Below the pieces are notes generated by a model that was not told the DNA's origin, did not search any database, and saw nothing but the letters and a program-made list of their open reading frames with translations. Made by a program: the position numbers and the translations under genes. A stretch of DNA of 64,000 nt from Phyllobacterium zundukense (GTDB taxonomy: Bacteria; Pseudomonadota; Alphaproteobacteria; Rhizobiales; Rhizobiaceae), in the NCBI RefSeq assembly GCF_025452195.1, contig NZ_CP104973.1:1736001-1800000 (forward strand), written 5' to 3'. This document shows positions 17,919 through 26,660 of the stretch, piece by piece (the first letter of the stretch is position 1; each line of letters begins with the position of its first letter).

Positions 17919-18260
17919 TCACCTACAAGGGAACGCTTCAGACAGTGATCCTGTCACCAAGATCGCTCCACTCAGGTGGCGGATTTGAGGATTGTTCTTG
18001 AGGTACTGACAGACGGTGTCGACAAGCTGCCCTCCCTGAGCCCCTTCTGGAAGACAGAATTTAAATTTGGAACCTTGCCCCAAGTTCATGTCCTCTGCGA
18101 TTAGCTGCTGATCTGCAACCCCTATGATATACCCGCTGGCTGACAATGGATGAGATAGGCAGAAGTTATGGAGCTTGTTTCCGTCTACGAAAATTCGGGT
18201 CTCAGCCTGAGCGATGGTTAGCGTTGAACCTAGAGCAACGACTGACAGTAGAATACGCAT
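17919..18260 (-). CDS. Secreted Rap1a/Tai-like protein, copy 2
   Basis: 113 residues, the same length as copy 1 and clearly related but divergent. ATG 18260 follows AGGGGT. Signal peptide MRILLSVVALGSTLTIAQA. Family landmarks: GNKLHNFC, GYIIGVAD, FCLPEGAQGGQLVDT, YLKNNPQIRH, EAFPC. All four mature cysteine positions match copy 1. First gene of the unit; its promoter should lie in 18261-18540. As with copy 1, no cognate amidase effector was found in the element, so the role as an orphan immunity gene is inferred. Confidence 0.78.
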   Translation of the reverse strand: MRILLSVVALGSTLTIAQAETRIFVDGNKLHNFCLSHPLSASGYIIGVADQQLIAEDMNLGQGSKFKFCLPEGAQGGQLVDTVCQYLKNNPQIRHLSGAILVTGSLSEAFPCR

Positions 18261-18542
18261 ATATACCCCTCCCGATTCCCATAATTTCTACGAGAAAATC
18301 TTTTCGTGCAATGCACTACCCTATGGTACCCCCGTCACCCCCTCCATACCCCCTTTGAATCCTCTCCCAGCCACAGAATTGCTCGAAAATACCCCTCTTG
18401 GGGGTCGAACGAAGGCTAGTTTGAGGGGCAATAGGGGGAGAATCACGACAGGATCAAAGTCCTTCCCGTCATTGTAGGGTCATTACTTATCGAACCGAGA
18501 GAGGCTACCCCGCATCTTGTGTCAATCCTAAGTAATTGATTT
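18261..18542. other. Non-coding right end of the element
   Basis: 282 bp without a gene. It contains a hairpin ACCCC-tcttg-GGGGT (18391-18405), a GGTCATTACTT word (18478-18488) that also occurs near the integrase, and TTGACA on the minus strand (18520-18525) without a clear -10. It should hold the Rap1a-pair promoter and possible recombinase arm sites. Confidence 0.45.
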
Positions 18543-18594
18543 GTATGGTGATCCCGACTGGATTCGAACCAGTGGCCTACAGATTAGGAATCTG
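18543..18594 (-). repeat. Right attachment site within tRNA-Arg(CCT)
   Basis: 52 bp identical to 9892-9943. Together with native 5' tRNA sequence to its right (18595-18622) it rebuilds a complete tRNA gene, so insertion did not destroy the tRNA. Confidence 0.92.
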
Positions 18595-18622
18595 TCGCTC
18601 TATCCTACTGAGCTACGGGACC
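18546..18622 (-). tRNA. tRNA-Arg (anticodon CCT)
   Basis: 77 nt including encoded CCA. Acceptor strands GGTCCCG and CGGGATC pair with one G-U; the anticodon stem encloses TTCCTAA, giving anticodon CCT (codon AGG). T-arm GGTTCGAATCC is standard. The 3' half comes from the integrated element. Its original terminator is 8.8 kb away at 9732-9760. Confidence 0.96.
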
Positions 18623-18700
18623 AACTGACCTGACATACTGTTTTTCGCGGCGGTCGCCAAGTCTCAAGATGAGTGGAAATTTTCAGCAGTCCGGTGCCAA

Positions 18701-19870
18701 TCAGGATGACGGGGGGAGAGCGCTTTCAGCCAATTGCACCCAGTAACTGATGCCGTGCGGGATTGCGTCGTCGTTGAAATCATAGGAGGGATTGTGCAGC
18801 GAGGCGCTTTCACCATTGCCTATGAAAATAAACGCTCCCGGACGTGCTTCCAGCATGTAGGAGAAATCCTCGCCGGCCATCATGGGCGCGACTTCCTCGT
18901 TGACTGCGTCATTTCCAGCGACGCAGCGCGCCGTTTTAGCCGCGAAGTCGGTCTCTTGATCATGGTTGAACGTTACCGGATAGTTGCGGACATAATTGAC
19001 AGTTGCGGTTGCGCCCAAAGCTCCGGCAAGGCCTTCAGCGATTTCGATCAGGCGCTTTTCGGCAAAGTCGCGCATTTCCGGGCGCAAGGTGCGGACGGTG
19101 CCAGCGAGTTCGGCCCTTTGAGGAATGATGTTATGGGCATCGCCGGCATGAAACTTGGTGACGGAGAGAACGACTGAGTCAAGTGGGTCTGTACCGCGCG
19201 AGACGATGGTTTGCAGGGCATTGACCAGTTGAGACCCGATAACGATCGGGTCAATCGTCCGGTGTGGTTGCGCTGCATGGCCACCGCGACCTTCGACAAT
19301 GATGGTGAACTCATCCGTTGCTGCCATGATGGGGCCCTTGCGAATGGCAAACTGACCAATGGGAAGTCCGGGAATATTGTGCATGCCATAGACTTCCGAT
19401 ACGGAGAAGCGCTCCATCAAGCCGTCCTTGACCATTTCACGGCCACCACCACCGCCTTCTTCCGCAGGCTGGAAGATAACCGCGATTGAACCACCAAAGT
19501 TGCGGGTTTCAGCCAGATATTGCGCGGCACCCAAAAGCATGGCGGTGTGGCCATCATGGCCGCAGGCGTGCATTTTCCCGTCCGTACGGGAAGCCCAGGG
19601 CTTACCGGTAATTTCAGTGAGTGGCAGCGCATCCATGTCGGAGCGCAAGCCAACAGTCGGGCCTTCGCCATGGCGCCCGCGAATGATGCCGACGACACCG
19701 GTACGGCCAATCCCGGTCTCCACCGTGTCACAGCCGAATTGGCGCAGCTTTTCTGCAACGAACCGCGCTGTCTTGTGCACGTCGAACATTATTTCGGGGT
19801 TCGCATGCAGATGGCGCCTCCATGCGGAAACCTCGTCCTGCATTTCGATCGCGCGATTGAGCAAAGGCAT
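18701..19870 (-). CDS. M20-family amidohydrolase (hippurate hydrolase-like)
   Basis: Hydrolyses amide bonds of N-acyl amino acids or similar. 389 residues from ATG 19870 (MPLLNRAIEMQDEVSAWRRH); the open frame extends to 19945. M20 landmarks: LHANPEIMFDVHKTA, LRSDMDALPL, MHACGHDGHTAMLLGAA, FQPAEEGGGGGREMV and a late MMAGEDFSYMLEARPG segment, with metal-binding Cys, His and Glu in place. Length typical. Substrate not determinable. First gene right of the tRNA. Confidence 0.92.
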   Translation of the reverse strand: MPLLNRAIEMQDEVSAWRRHLHANPEIMFDVHKTARFVAEKLRQFGCDTVETGIGRTGVVGIIRGRHGEGPTVGLRSDMDALPLTEITGKPWASRTDGKMHACGHDGHTAMLLGAAQYLAETRNFGGSIAVIFQPAEEGGGGGREMVKDGLMERFSVSEVYGMHNIPGLPIGQFAIRKGPIMAATDEFTIIVEGRGGHAAQPHRTIDPIVIGSQLVNALQTIVSRGTDPLDSVVLSVTKFHAGDAHNIIPQRAELAGTVRTLRPEMRDFAEKRLIEIAEGLAGALGATATVNYVRNYPVTFNHDQETDFAAKTARCVAGNDAVNEEVAPMMAGEDFSYMLEARPGAFIFIGNGESASLHNPSYDFNDDAIPHGISYWVQLAESALPPSS

Positions 19871-20031
19871 TCGAGGGCAACTCCAAATCCAGGTCTGACA
19901 TTTCGGTGAACAGAATAAAGGTGTTTTGCCTTTTGCCTGCCACATAAGATAGATAAGGGCATTGCAGCCTGGTGTGAAGCGCGGCTTAACGCCTTTCCGG
20001 GTTGTTTATATAGACAGGTCGGATTTCAGAA

Positions 20032-21144
20032 ATGCGGAAAACTGTAGCACTCTTTCTTTCGGGTTGCGTAATAACGATGACCGCTGCATCGGCGGCGCTT
20101 GCCGGTGCAAATATTACAGTCGATGCCGGCAACGGCGAAATCCTCTCGCAAGAGGATGCTTTCCAACGCTGGTATCCCGCGTCTTTGACCAAATTGATGA
20201 CAGTTTACGTGGTGTTCCGGATGATTGAGTCAGGCCAGATTACCCTGGATACGCCAATCAAGATCACTGCGCTGTCCGCCAAACAGCCTCCAAGCAAGAT
20301 GGGCTACAAAGTTGGCTCCGAGCTGACATTGGACAATGCGCTCAAGATCATGATGGTGAAGTCCGCCAATGATATCGCCATGGCGGTGGGTGAGACGTTG
20401 GGCGGTTCTTCAGACAAGTTTGCTGTGCTCATGAACGCCGAAGCCAAGCGTCTGGGCATGACAGGTTCGCATTTCGTTAATCCAAACGGTCTTCACTCGG
20501 ATGACCATTATACAACTGCGCGGGATCTCGCGATCCTGACACTTCAGTTGCGCCGGGAGTTTCCGCAGTACGCGCATTATTTTGATATTGAAGCCATCGA
20601 CTATGGCGGCAAGAAACTTCAGCCCAATCTGAACGCGCTTATCGGCCGTTTTCAGGGTGCGGATGGCATGAAGACCGGATTTGTTTGCCCCTCGGGCTAT
20701 AATCTGATCGGCTCTGCAACGCGCAACGGCAGGACGATCATCACTGTGGTTTTGGGCGAATTGAAGCTGACAACACGGGCGACGAAAGCAGCGGAACTTC
20801 TTGCCAAAGGTTTCGAGACCCAGGGCAGCGGCACGACGATCGATACATTACAGCCCTATGGTGCACCCACGCGCGACGTGGCAGTCAACATGCGGCCAAG
20901 TGTTTGTTCGAAGGAGGTATCGGGGTCCGATACCTGGGACGGCAAGGACCTCGAAGGGCACATCGTTCAGGGGTCACCTTATATGAAAAGGATGGAACAT
21001 GAACCGGCAGTGGAAAAAGTTGCGCTGCTGCCGGCGAAGATCAATTCATTGGGGATGGAGTTGAACCGGGTTCCTGTTCCGATGCCGCGGCCAGATCGCT
21101 CGTCGCTGACGGACGCGAGTGATGCCTTGAAAGCAGTAAACTGA
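20032..21144 (+). CDS. D-alanyl-D-alanine carboxypeptidase (S11 family)
   Basis: Low-molecular-weight penicillin-binding protein trimming peptidoglycan stem peptides in the periplasm. 370 residues with a signal peptide (MRKTVALFLSGCVITMTAASAALA). Active-site triads: SLTK (SxxK), SAN (SxN) and KTG. Length fits DacF-type enzymes. The stop overlaps the CobW-family start by one base (TGATG), so the pair is probably co-translated. Confidence 0.93.
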   Translation: MRKTVALFLSGCVITMTAASAALAGANITVDAGNGEILSQEDAFQRWYPASLTKLMTVYVVFRMIESGQITLDTPIKITALSAKQPPSKMGYKVGSELTLDNALKIMMVKSANDIAMAVGETLGGSSDKFAVLMNAEAKRLGMTGSHFVNPNGLHSDDHYTTARDLAILTLQLRREFPQYAHYFDIEAIDYGGKKLQPNLNALIGRFQGADGMKTGFVCPSGYNLIGSATRNGRTIITVVLGELKLTTRATKAAELLAKGFETQGSGTTIDTLQPYGAPTRDVAVNMRPSVCSKEVSGSDTWDGKDLEGHIVQGSPYMKRMEHEPAVEKVALLPAKINSLGMELNRVPVPMPRPDRSSLTDASDALKAVN

Positions 21145-22283
21145 TGTCCGACGCTCCCATACCGGTGTCGGTACTCACGGGCTTTCTGGGGTCGGGAAAG
21201 ACGACGTTGCTCAACCGGCTGCTGAAGGATCCGGCTCTCTCCGATACGGCGGTAATCATCAACGAGTTCGGCGATGTGGGCATTGATCATCTGCTTGTCG
21301 AGAAAGCCAGCGACGGCATTATCGAGCTTTCCGATGGTTGCCTCTGCTGCACCGTACGCGGAGAGCTGATTGATACGCTTTCGGATTTGATCGACCGATT
21401 GCAGACGGGAAAATTGCAGCGACTAAAACGGGTCATCATCGAGACGACCGGGCTTGCAGACCCTGCGCCAGTTCTGCATGCCGTTATGGGCCACCCGGTG
21501 TTGTTGCAAGCCTTTCGCGTTGATGGTGTGATCACCACCGTAGACGCGATCAATGGCATGGCAACGCTCGACGCGCACGACGAAGCGATAAAACAGGCTG
21601 CTGTTGCTGATCGCATCGTTGTAACCAAGACGGATTTGCCGGAAGCCCAAGAAACGCTCCTTGCGCTGCGCGCAAGGCTTGCAGCGTTAAATCCTGGGGC
21701 CGACCTGATCGACGTAGCCGACCGGCGGACGGGATACGCGGCGTTGTTCGAATGCGGCGTCTATAATCCAGAAACCAAGACCGTCGATGTTCAGCGTTGG
21801 CTAAAGGCGGAAGCCTACCGTGATCGCGAGCATGAACACGCCAAGATCGATCATGGGCACCACCATCATCACGGCGAGGACCATCATCACGACGTCAACA
21901 GGCACGACGCAAATATCCGGTCATTCTCGCTGAAGCACGATGCCCCGATATCCCTGCACAGCTTCGATATGTTCCTTGACCTGTTGCGTTCGGCCCATGG
22001 TGAAAAATTGCTGCGCGTCAAGGGTATCGTACAGTTGGAGGACGATCCGGAGCGGCCTCTGGTCATACACGGCGTACAGCAGATTTTTCACCCACCGGCA
22101 CGGTTGGCAGCGTGGCCGGATGGCGTTCGTGAAACGCGCCTGGTGATGATCGTCAAGGATTTGCCGGAGAGCTATGTCAGCCAGCTCTTCAACGCATTTC
22201 TTGATCGGCCACAGATCGATATGCCGGATCGTGCTGCGCTCGTTGACAACCCGTTGGCAATTTCCGGTGTCAAGCTAAGCTAG
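21144..22283 (+). CDS. CobW/COG0523-family GTPase, metal chaperone
   Basis: G3E GTPase of the CobW family. 379 residues: Walker A GFLGSGKTTLLN near residue 12, the family metal-binding motif CLCCTV, and a His-rich stretch (HAKIDHGHHHHHGEDHHHD) before the C-terminal CobW domain. That His loop is usual in zinc-related paralogues (ZigA/YeiR-like); a direct cobalamin role is less likely because no B12 gene is adjacent. Coupled to the carboxypeptidase by a one-base overlap; convergent with the TusA-like gene with no gap. Confidence 0.88.
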   Translation: MSDAPIPVSVLTGFLGSGKTTLLNRLLKDPALSDTAVIINEFGDVGIDHLLVEKASDGIIELSDGCLCCTVRGELIDTLSDLIDRLQTGKLQRLKRVIIETTGLADPAPVLHAVMGHPVLLQAFRVDGVITTVDAINGMATLDAHDEAIKQAAVADRIVVTKTDLPEAQETLLALRARLAALNPGADLIDVADRRTGYAALFECGVYNPETKTVDVQRWLKAEAYRDREHEHAKIDHGHHHHHGEDHHHDVNRHDANIRSFSLKHDAPISLHSFDMFLDLLRSAHGEKLLRVKGIVQLEDDPERPLVIHGVQQIFHPPARLAAWPDGVRETRLVMIVKDLPESYVSQLFNAFLDRPQIDMPDRAALVDNPLAISGVKLS

Positions 22284-22508
22284 TCAACCGCATTCGATGT
22301 GGAACCGGTGTCCGCCGTCGATGCTGAGCGTTTCGATCAGCCTATGACCCTCGGTCAGACAAAAATTAGGCATGTCGATAACAGCTAGCGGGTCGCTTGT
22401 TGCAACCCATATGCGGCTGCCAGCGATCATATCCGCAAGCTTCCTGCGGGTTTTGAGCACCGGCAAGGGGCAATTCAGGCCGCGAAGATCGTATATCTCG
22501 GCATTCAT
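22284..22508 (-). CDS. TusA-family sulfur-carrier protein
   Basis: 74 residues from ATG 22508 (MNAEIYDLRGLNCPLPVLKT). The CPLP segment is the family CPxP motif with the sulfur-carrying Cys; the rest folds as a small alpha/beta protein. TusA-like proteins carry persulfide sulfur for tRNA thiolation or cofactor synthesis; the specific partner is unknown. The longer open frame to 22697 has no family match before this start. Downstream of the L,D-transpeptidase by 34 bp. Confidence 0.85.
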   Translation of the reverse strand: MNAEIYDLRGLNCPLPVLKTRRKLADMIAGSRIWVATSDPLAVIDMPNFCLTEGHRLIETLSIDGGHRFHIECG

Positions 22509-22542
22509 GATTGCTTTTCCGGCATGATTACTTTTCGGGATG

Positions 22543-23808
22543 CTAGTTGCCGATAATCTTCCACCAGGCCTTTTTCGCCGGGGCTGGCTGCTCAACGGCA
22601 GCTGCAGGAACTTCCGGTGCAATAGCGGCCGTGGTTTGTGGTGCAGGTGCGGATTGTTGCGGGGCTGCCGGAGCTGACGAAGCTGTCGCAGGTGCAAGGG
22701 TTATGGGTGCTGGCGCAGCCGAGGCCATGCTCTTTCCCATACGCGTTCTTTTAGAAGCGTCACGCGCTTCCCGTGCCTTGTCCGCTGCGACGGCGGAGGC
22801 CAGGCGAACCATGACCTTCGTTGCAGCATCCTTGTCCTGCGGCGAAAGAGACGGCGGTTCTTGCGTCACCCGCTCACCCCGAGCACGGCGAGCGCTCCAG
22901 TCAGCAATGATCTTGGCTTCGGCAATACCCTGGATAGAGCGGCTGGGCGGGATGATCTTGCCTTTGCCGACCATTGTAGAGAATGCTGTCTCATAGCTGG
23001 TTTGGTACGACTGATACGCCATTTTCAGCGATTCTGGCTGATCGGAAGGCGGACACGTTGCTGTCGCCGCAATCGGTGCATTCGGATCGGACGTGTGGTT
23101 GAAGACATATTTCTTCTCGCAGACATCCACCTTCGGCGGTACCTTGGTGATTTCAAAGTGGTCGTAACCTTCTTTCAGGTTCTTCCAGAAGGTATAATTC
23201 GGATCATCCTTGTAGCGCGCCATATTGGCTGCGGTCATACGGAAAGGATAGGCCTGCAGCTGGAACGATTCCTGACCACCCTTGAACGCATCCCGGGCAA
23301 AAGCGTAAATCTGTGCGACCTGTGCATCGGTCATTGAATAGCAACCTGACGACGAGCACGCGCCATGGACCATTAAATTGGCACCGGTACGGCCAAGGGC
23401 GCGGTCCAATGCATTGGGAAACCCTGTGTTGAAAGAGAGATAATAGCTCGATTTCGGATTCATCTGCGCCGGGCGAACTGCGTAGAATCCTTCAGGTGCC
23501 TGACGGTCACCCTCGATGAACTTGGGGCCAAGTTTCCCCGACCATTTGCAAATCTGGTAATTCGTGACCATGTCGTAACGGCCATTGTCCTTGCGTTTCC
23601 ACACTTCAAGGACGTTCTCTTCCTTGAATATGCGGAACATGACTGGCGATGTAAGGCTCATGCCCTTCGCCTTCATGCTCTGGACGAGCTTCTCCGGCAA
23701 CTGCGTCCCGGCACCATTAGGAGACAGGTCATCGATCGACGAGTTTTGGCAACCCGCTACAAAGAGGGTTAGCATGAATGCCGCAAGGATATGTGCCAGT
23801 GTCTTCAT
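22543..23808 (-). CDS. L,D-transpeptidase lipoprotein (YafK-like)
   Basis: Peptidoglycan-modifying enzyme, probably lipid-anchored. 421 residues from ATG 23808: signal MKTLAHILAAFMLTLFVAGC with a lipobox Cys at residue 20. The catalytic motif HGACSSSGCYSM (HxxxxxGC type) follows VHG in the middle, matching YkuD/YafK enzymes. The C-terminal ~90 residues are Ala/Pro-rich and low complexity, ending AKKAWWKIIGN. Substrate (cross-linking or Lpp attachment) unresolved. Confidence 0.88.
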   Translation of the reverse strand: MKTLAHILAAFMLTLFVAGCQNSSIDDLSPNGAGTQLPEKLVQSMKAKGMSLTSPVMFRIFKEENVLEVWKRKDNGRYDMVTNYQICKWSGKLGPKFIEGDRQAPEGFYAVRPAQMNPKSSYYLSFNTGFPNALDRALGRTGANLMVHGACSSSGCYSMTDAQVAQIYAFARDAFKGGQESFQLQAYPFRMTAANMARYKDDPNYTFWKNLKEGYDHFEITKVPPKVDVCEKKYVFNHTSDPNAPIAATATCPPSDQPESLKMAYQSYQTSYETAFSTMVGKGKIIPPSRSIQGIAEAKIIADWSARRARGERVTQEPPSLSPQDKDAATKVMVRLASAVAADKAREARDASKRTRMGKSMASAAPAPITLAPATASSAPAAPQQSAPAPQTTAAIAPEVPAAAVEQPAPAKKAWWKIIGN

Positions 23809-24040
23809 TATTGCAGCTGCTACCAGTTCATTAATTGTGTTCGTGAGGGCCCCTGAAGCGTGCGGATCTCTGGTCCGCATATCATAAATGCATCTGTTAT
23901 AGTTGATAAAGCCTTACTTCACTTGCGCAAAATTGCTCGATTGCACAAACGTCACCTGCAACGAATGCAGGGCGGATTTATGGCAAAGCCCTCTGCTTCC
24001 ATCTACCGCGATGGTGCCTCGGCACCAGTCAAACAAAAAA

Positions 24041-24065
24041 GGCGGCGCACCCGCACCGCCTTTTT
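24041..24065. terminator. Bidirectional terminator downstream of HU gene
   Basis: Imperfect stem GGCGGCGC-ACCC-GCACCGCC at 24041-24060, flanked by AAAAAA on the left and TTTTT on the right. It lies 20 bp past the minus-strand HU stop and can act in both directions. Confidence 0.8.
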
Positions 24066-24084
24066 CGAATTTACGATGAACGAA

Positions 24085-24360
24085 TTAGCCGTTCAACGCG
24101 TCCTTCAGTGCCTTTGCAGGCTGGAAAGCAACTTTCTTGGACGCTGCGATTTTGATCGTTGCGCCCGTAGCAGGGTTACGGCCTTCGCGAGCAGCGCGCG
24201 ACTGGACCTTGAACTTGCCAAAGCCTGGCAGCGAAACTTCATCGCCGGCTACGACGGAATCAGTGATACCCTTAAGAACGCTATCAACAATCGCCTTGGA
24301 CTGAACTTTTGTAAGACCCTGATCAGCGACGAGCTTTTCAATGAGATCGGACGTATTCAT
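24085..24360 (-). CDS. hupB: HU family DNA-binding protein
   Basis: Nucleoid-associated DNA-bending protein. 91 residues from ATG 24360 (MNTSDLIEKLVADQGLTKVQ), preceded by GGAAACCGCC. HU signature GKFKVQSRAAREGRNPATGA includes the DNA-intercalating arm proline. Length exact for the family. Followed by a strong terminator, so monocistronic. Confidence 0.95.
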   Translation of the reverse strand: MNTSDLIEKLVADQGLTKVQSKAIVDSVLKGITDSVVAGDEVSLPGFGKFKVQSRAAREGRNPATGATIKIAASKKVAFQPAKALKDALNG

Positions 24361-24563
24361 TTTGGCGGTTTCCTCAGTATATTCGTTGATCGGAGGCGTC
24401 TGTATGGCACGCGATTCCCGCGCTGTCATCAGTGGGAACGCCCAAAAAGCGGGTTTATACCCAGTGTTTACAGGGTTTTTTTCAAAACCGGCTGTGAAAT
24501 TCAAGATTACGCTCTGAAGAGGCTTGCAAACCGCGCCAAGTGATTCGGAGGGTGGGACCCCAA

Positions 24564-25505
24564 CTAGAGCCGTTCAACATGGAAAGGATCCATCATTTGC
24601 CAGACGGGTGGGTCGCCGATATGGCGAACAAGGTGGTCTACAAACGCTCGAACCTTGGCCGAGACATGCCGTGTAGGCGGATACACGGCGTATATTTTGT
24701 AAGGAACCGGCGTCACATCAGGCAGCGCCGGAATGAGAACACCCGCTCGCAGGGCGTCCGCGGCAATGAACATTGGAAGCAGGACAAGCCCAAGACCGGC
24801 AATTGCCATGTCGCGCATGGCCTCGCCATTATTGGCAACGATGCGGCCATGCATGGCCACCGAGATTGGGTCATTGGGAGAGGCCGGGTTTTCGAATTGC
24901 CACAACTGGCTGGTATTGACGTTTGAGTAGTCGATGCAGGCGAAAGAGCTCAGTTCTTCGAGCCGCTTTGGCAAGCCATTGGCTGCAGCGAAAGCCGGAC
25001 TGCAGCAAATAATCCTGGCATCAGTACAAAGCTTGCGGGCAATAAGGCTTGAATCCTGGAGGATGCCGATCCGGATGCCGACATCATAACCGCCACGCAC
25101 CAGATCGACCATGCGATCCTCAAGTTCTACCGCTACTTCCAGATCGGGATATTGCCTGGCGAAGTCGGCAATCATTCGTCCAAGATAAAGCGTGCCGAAT
25201 GACATCGGGGCGGCAATCCTCAAATTGCCCCTAATGGCGCTATGCCGCTCACCAACGGTATCGGCGGCTTCAACGATCTCCCGAACCAAGGGCCTGATAC
25301 GCGCGACAAAGTCGCGGGCGTGGTCGGATGCGAGCAACTTGCGTGGCGAACGCTGGAACAGTTCTATGCCCAGTGCACCTTCAAGATCGGAAATGCGCTT
25401 GCTCACCACTGATTTCGAAAGGTTGAGGCGCGCGGCGCTCCCTGTGACGCTGCCGGTTTCCATTACGTCGAGAAAAGTGAGAAGATCGTCGAAACGCCAT
25501 TTCAT
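24564..25505 (-). CDS. LysR-family transcriptional regulator
   Basis: 313 residues from ATG 25505 (MKWRFDDLLTFLDVMETGSV). N-terminal winged helix-turn-helix (GSAARLNLSKSVVSKRISDLEGALGIELFQRSPRK), then a substrate-binding domain. Divergent from the VOC dioxygenase at 25669 with a 163-bp gap, the usual arrangement in which the regulator controls the neighbour, probably in response to quinone or phenolic compounds (inference). Confidence 0.9.
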   Translation of the reverse strand: MKWRFDDLLTFLDVMETGSVTGSAARLNLSKSVVSKRISDLEGALGIELFQRSPRKLLASDHARDFVARIRPLVREIVEAADTVGERHSAIRGNLRIAAPMSFGTLYLGRMIADFARQYPDLEVAVELEDRMVDLVRGGYDVGIRIGILQDSSLIARKLCTDARIICCSPAFAAANGLPKRLEELSSFACIDYSNVNTSQLWQFENPASPNDPISVAMHGRIVANNGEAMRDMAIAGLGLVLLPMFIAADALRAGVLIPALPDVTPVPYKIYAVYPPTRHVSAKVRAFVDHLVRHIGDPPVWQMMDPFHVERL

Positions 25506-25668
25506 TGTTTGGTTATAGTGGACGTTAGGCCGATTTGAAACACCCGTATCTCTCCTTCGTTCGTTTTGGTCGAACATAAGTTGCAGAGATCCACTCTTTA
25601 TCGGCGGCCAGACAACGCAGATATTCACGCCAACGGCGATTATGCCCGAACTAATTCAGGAGGCTTCG

Positions 25669-26622
25669 ATGACCTTACAACTGACAGGTATTCATCATTT
25701 GACTGCGATAACGGCAAATGCGCCAGAAAACCTGCGATTCTATACGCAAACGCTCGGTCTGCGACTGGTCAAGAAAACCGTCAATCAAGACGACACTAGC
25801 GCCTATCACCTCTTCTATGCAGATGGAGAGGCAGCGCCCGGCACCGATCTCACGTTCTTCGACTGGCCAGTTGGGCCCGAAAGCCGCGGTACGCACAGTA
25901 TTTCACGTACAGGTTTGCGTGTCGGCAGTAAGGCAAGTCTGCAATGGTGGAAAGCTCGCTTCTCCGAACTTGGCGTAAAGTCTGGTGATATTGCTGAAAT
26001 CGGTGGCTACGACTCGCTCGATTTTGAAGATGGCGAAGGACAACGGCTCCGGCTCATCAATGATGGCGGCGCTGGAGCGTCGCACCCGTGGGACAGAAGC
26101 CCTGTTCCGGCCGAGCATCAGATCCGTGGGCTCGGCCCGATCACCCTCAGCGTGCCCGATATTACCAACACGGAAGCGATCCTTCTTCATGTGATGAACA
26201 TGCGCAAGGTCAACACTTACCCATCGCCGGATGGTGCCGGGCATGTTCATGTGTTTGCAATGGGCGAGGGTGGCCCCGCGGCCGAACTGCATGTGGCCGT
26301 TCAACCAGATCTTCCGGCTGCAAGGCAGGGTGCCGGTGCTGTGCATCACGTCGCGTTTCGCGCGCCGGATGTGCAGCAATTGCATGAATGGACCGAACGC
26401 CTGAACGAATTCCGGATGCCCTCGAGCGGTGAGGTGGAGCGCTACTACTTCCGCTCGCTGTACTTCCGCGAACCGAACGGCATTTTATTCGAAATCGCCA
26501 CGGATGGTCCGGGCTTCACGGTCGATGAGCCCTTGGAGACTCTCGGGGAGGGCTTGTCGTTGCCGCCATTCCTTGAAGGCAAGCGCGCTTCGATCGAAGC
26601 AGGGCTCAAGCCGCTGTCGTAA
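25669..26622 (+). CDS. VOC-family ring-cleaving dioxygenase (MhqO/LinE-like)
   Basis: 317 residues from ATG 25669, with CAGGAGG 5 bp upstream. Two vicinal-oxygen-chelate repeats: [20 protein letters not shown]...[14 protein letters not shown] in the first, and [13 protein letters not shown]...[15 protein letters not shown] in the second, with His and Glu ligands as in hydroquinone-type dioxygenases. Divergent from a LysR regulator and followed by a terminator. A paralogous fused protein follows on the other strand. Confidence 0.88.
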   Translation: MTLQLTGIHHLTAITANAPENLRFYTQTLGLRLVKKTVNQDDTSAYHLFYADGEAAPGTDLTFFDWPVGPESRGTHSISRTGLRVGSKASLQWWKARFSELGVKSGDIAEIGGYDSLDFEDGEGQRLRLINDGGAGASHPWDRSPVPAEHQIRGLGPITLSVPDITNTEAILLHVMNMRKVNTYPSPDGAGHVHVFAMGEGGPAAELHVAVQPDLPAARQGAGAVHHVAFRAPDVQQLHEWTERLNEFRMPSSGEVERYYFRSLYFREPNGILFEIATDGPGFTVDEPLETLGEGLSLPPFLEGKRASIEAGLKPLS

Positions 26623-26634
26623 TGAAATTGAACA

Positions 26635-26657
26635 GGCCGGAGAAACTTCGGCCTTTT
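26635..26657 (+). terminator. Rho-independent terminator of the VOC dioxygenase gene
   Basis: 8-bp stem GGCCGGAG-AAA-CTTCGGCC (one G-T pair), then TTTTCTTTT. It starts 13 bp after the stop at 26622. Its 3' end is close to the end of the convergent gene. Confidence 0.85.
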
Positions 26658-26660
26658 CTT

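Larger units (their letters stand above)
9892..18594. mobile_element. Small integrative element in tRNA-Arg(CCT)
   Basis: A 52-bp perfect direct repeat (9892-9943 and 18543-18594) bounds the region; one element unit is about 8,651 bp. The right copy is part of an intact tRNA-Arg(CCT); the left copy is only the tRNA 3' portion. A tyrosine-recombinase gene lies next to the left end. Cargo in order: integrase (+), unknown 270-aa protein (-), small (+) genes including a SieB-like and two HNH-like proteins, a palindrome-rich region, then two Rap1a-like genes (-). No packaging, structural or conjugation gene was recognised, so it may be a satellite-like or defective element. Codon and word use differ from the flanks, for example frequent GTC, CTC and CGT codons. 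Confidence 0.92.
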
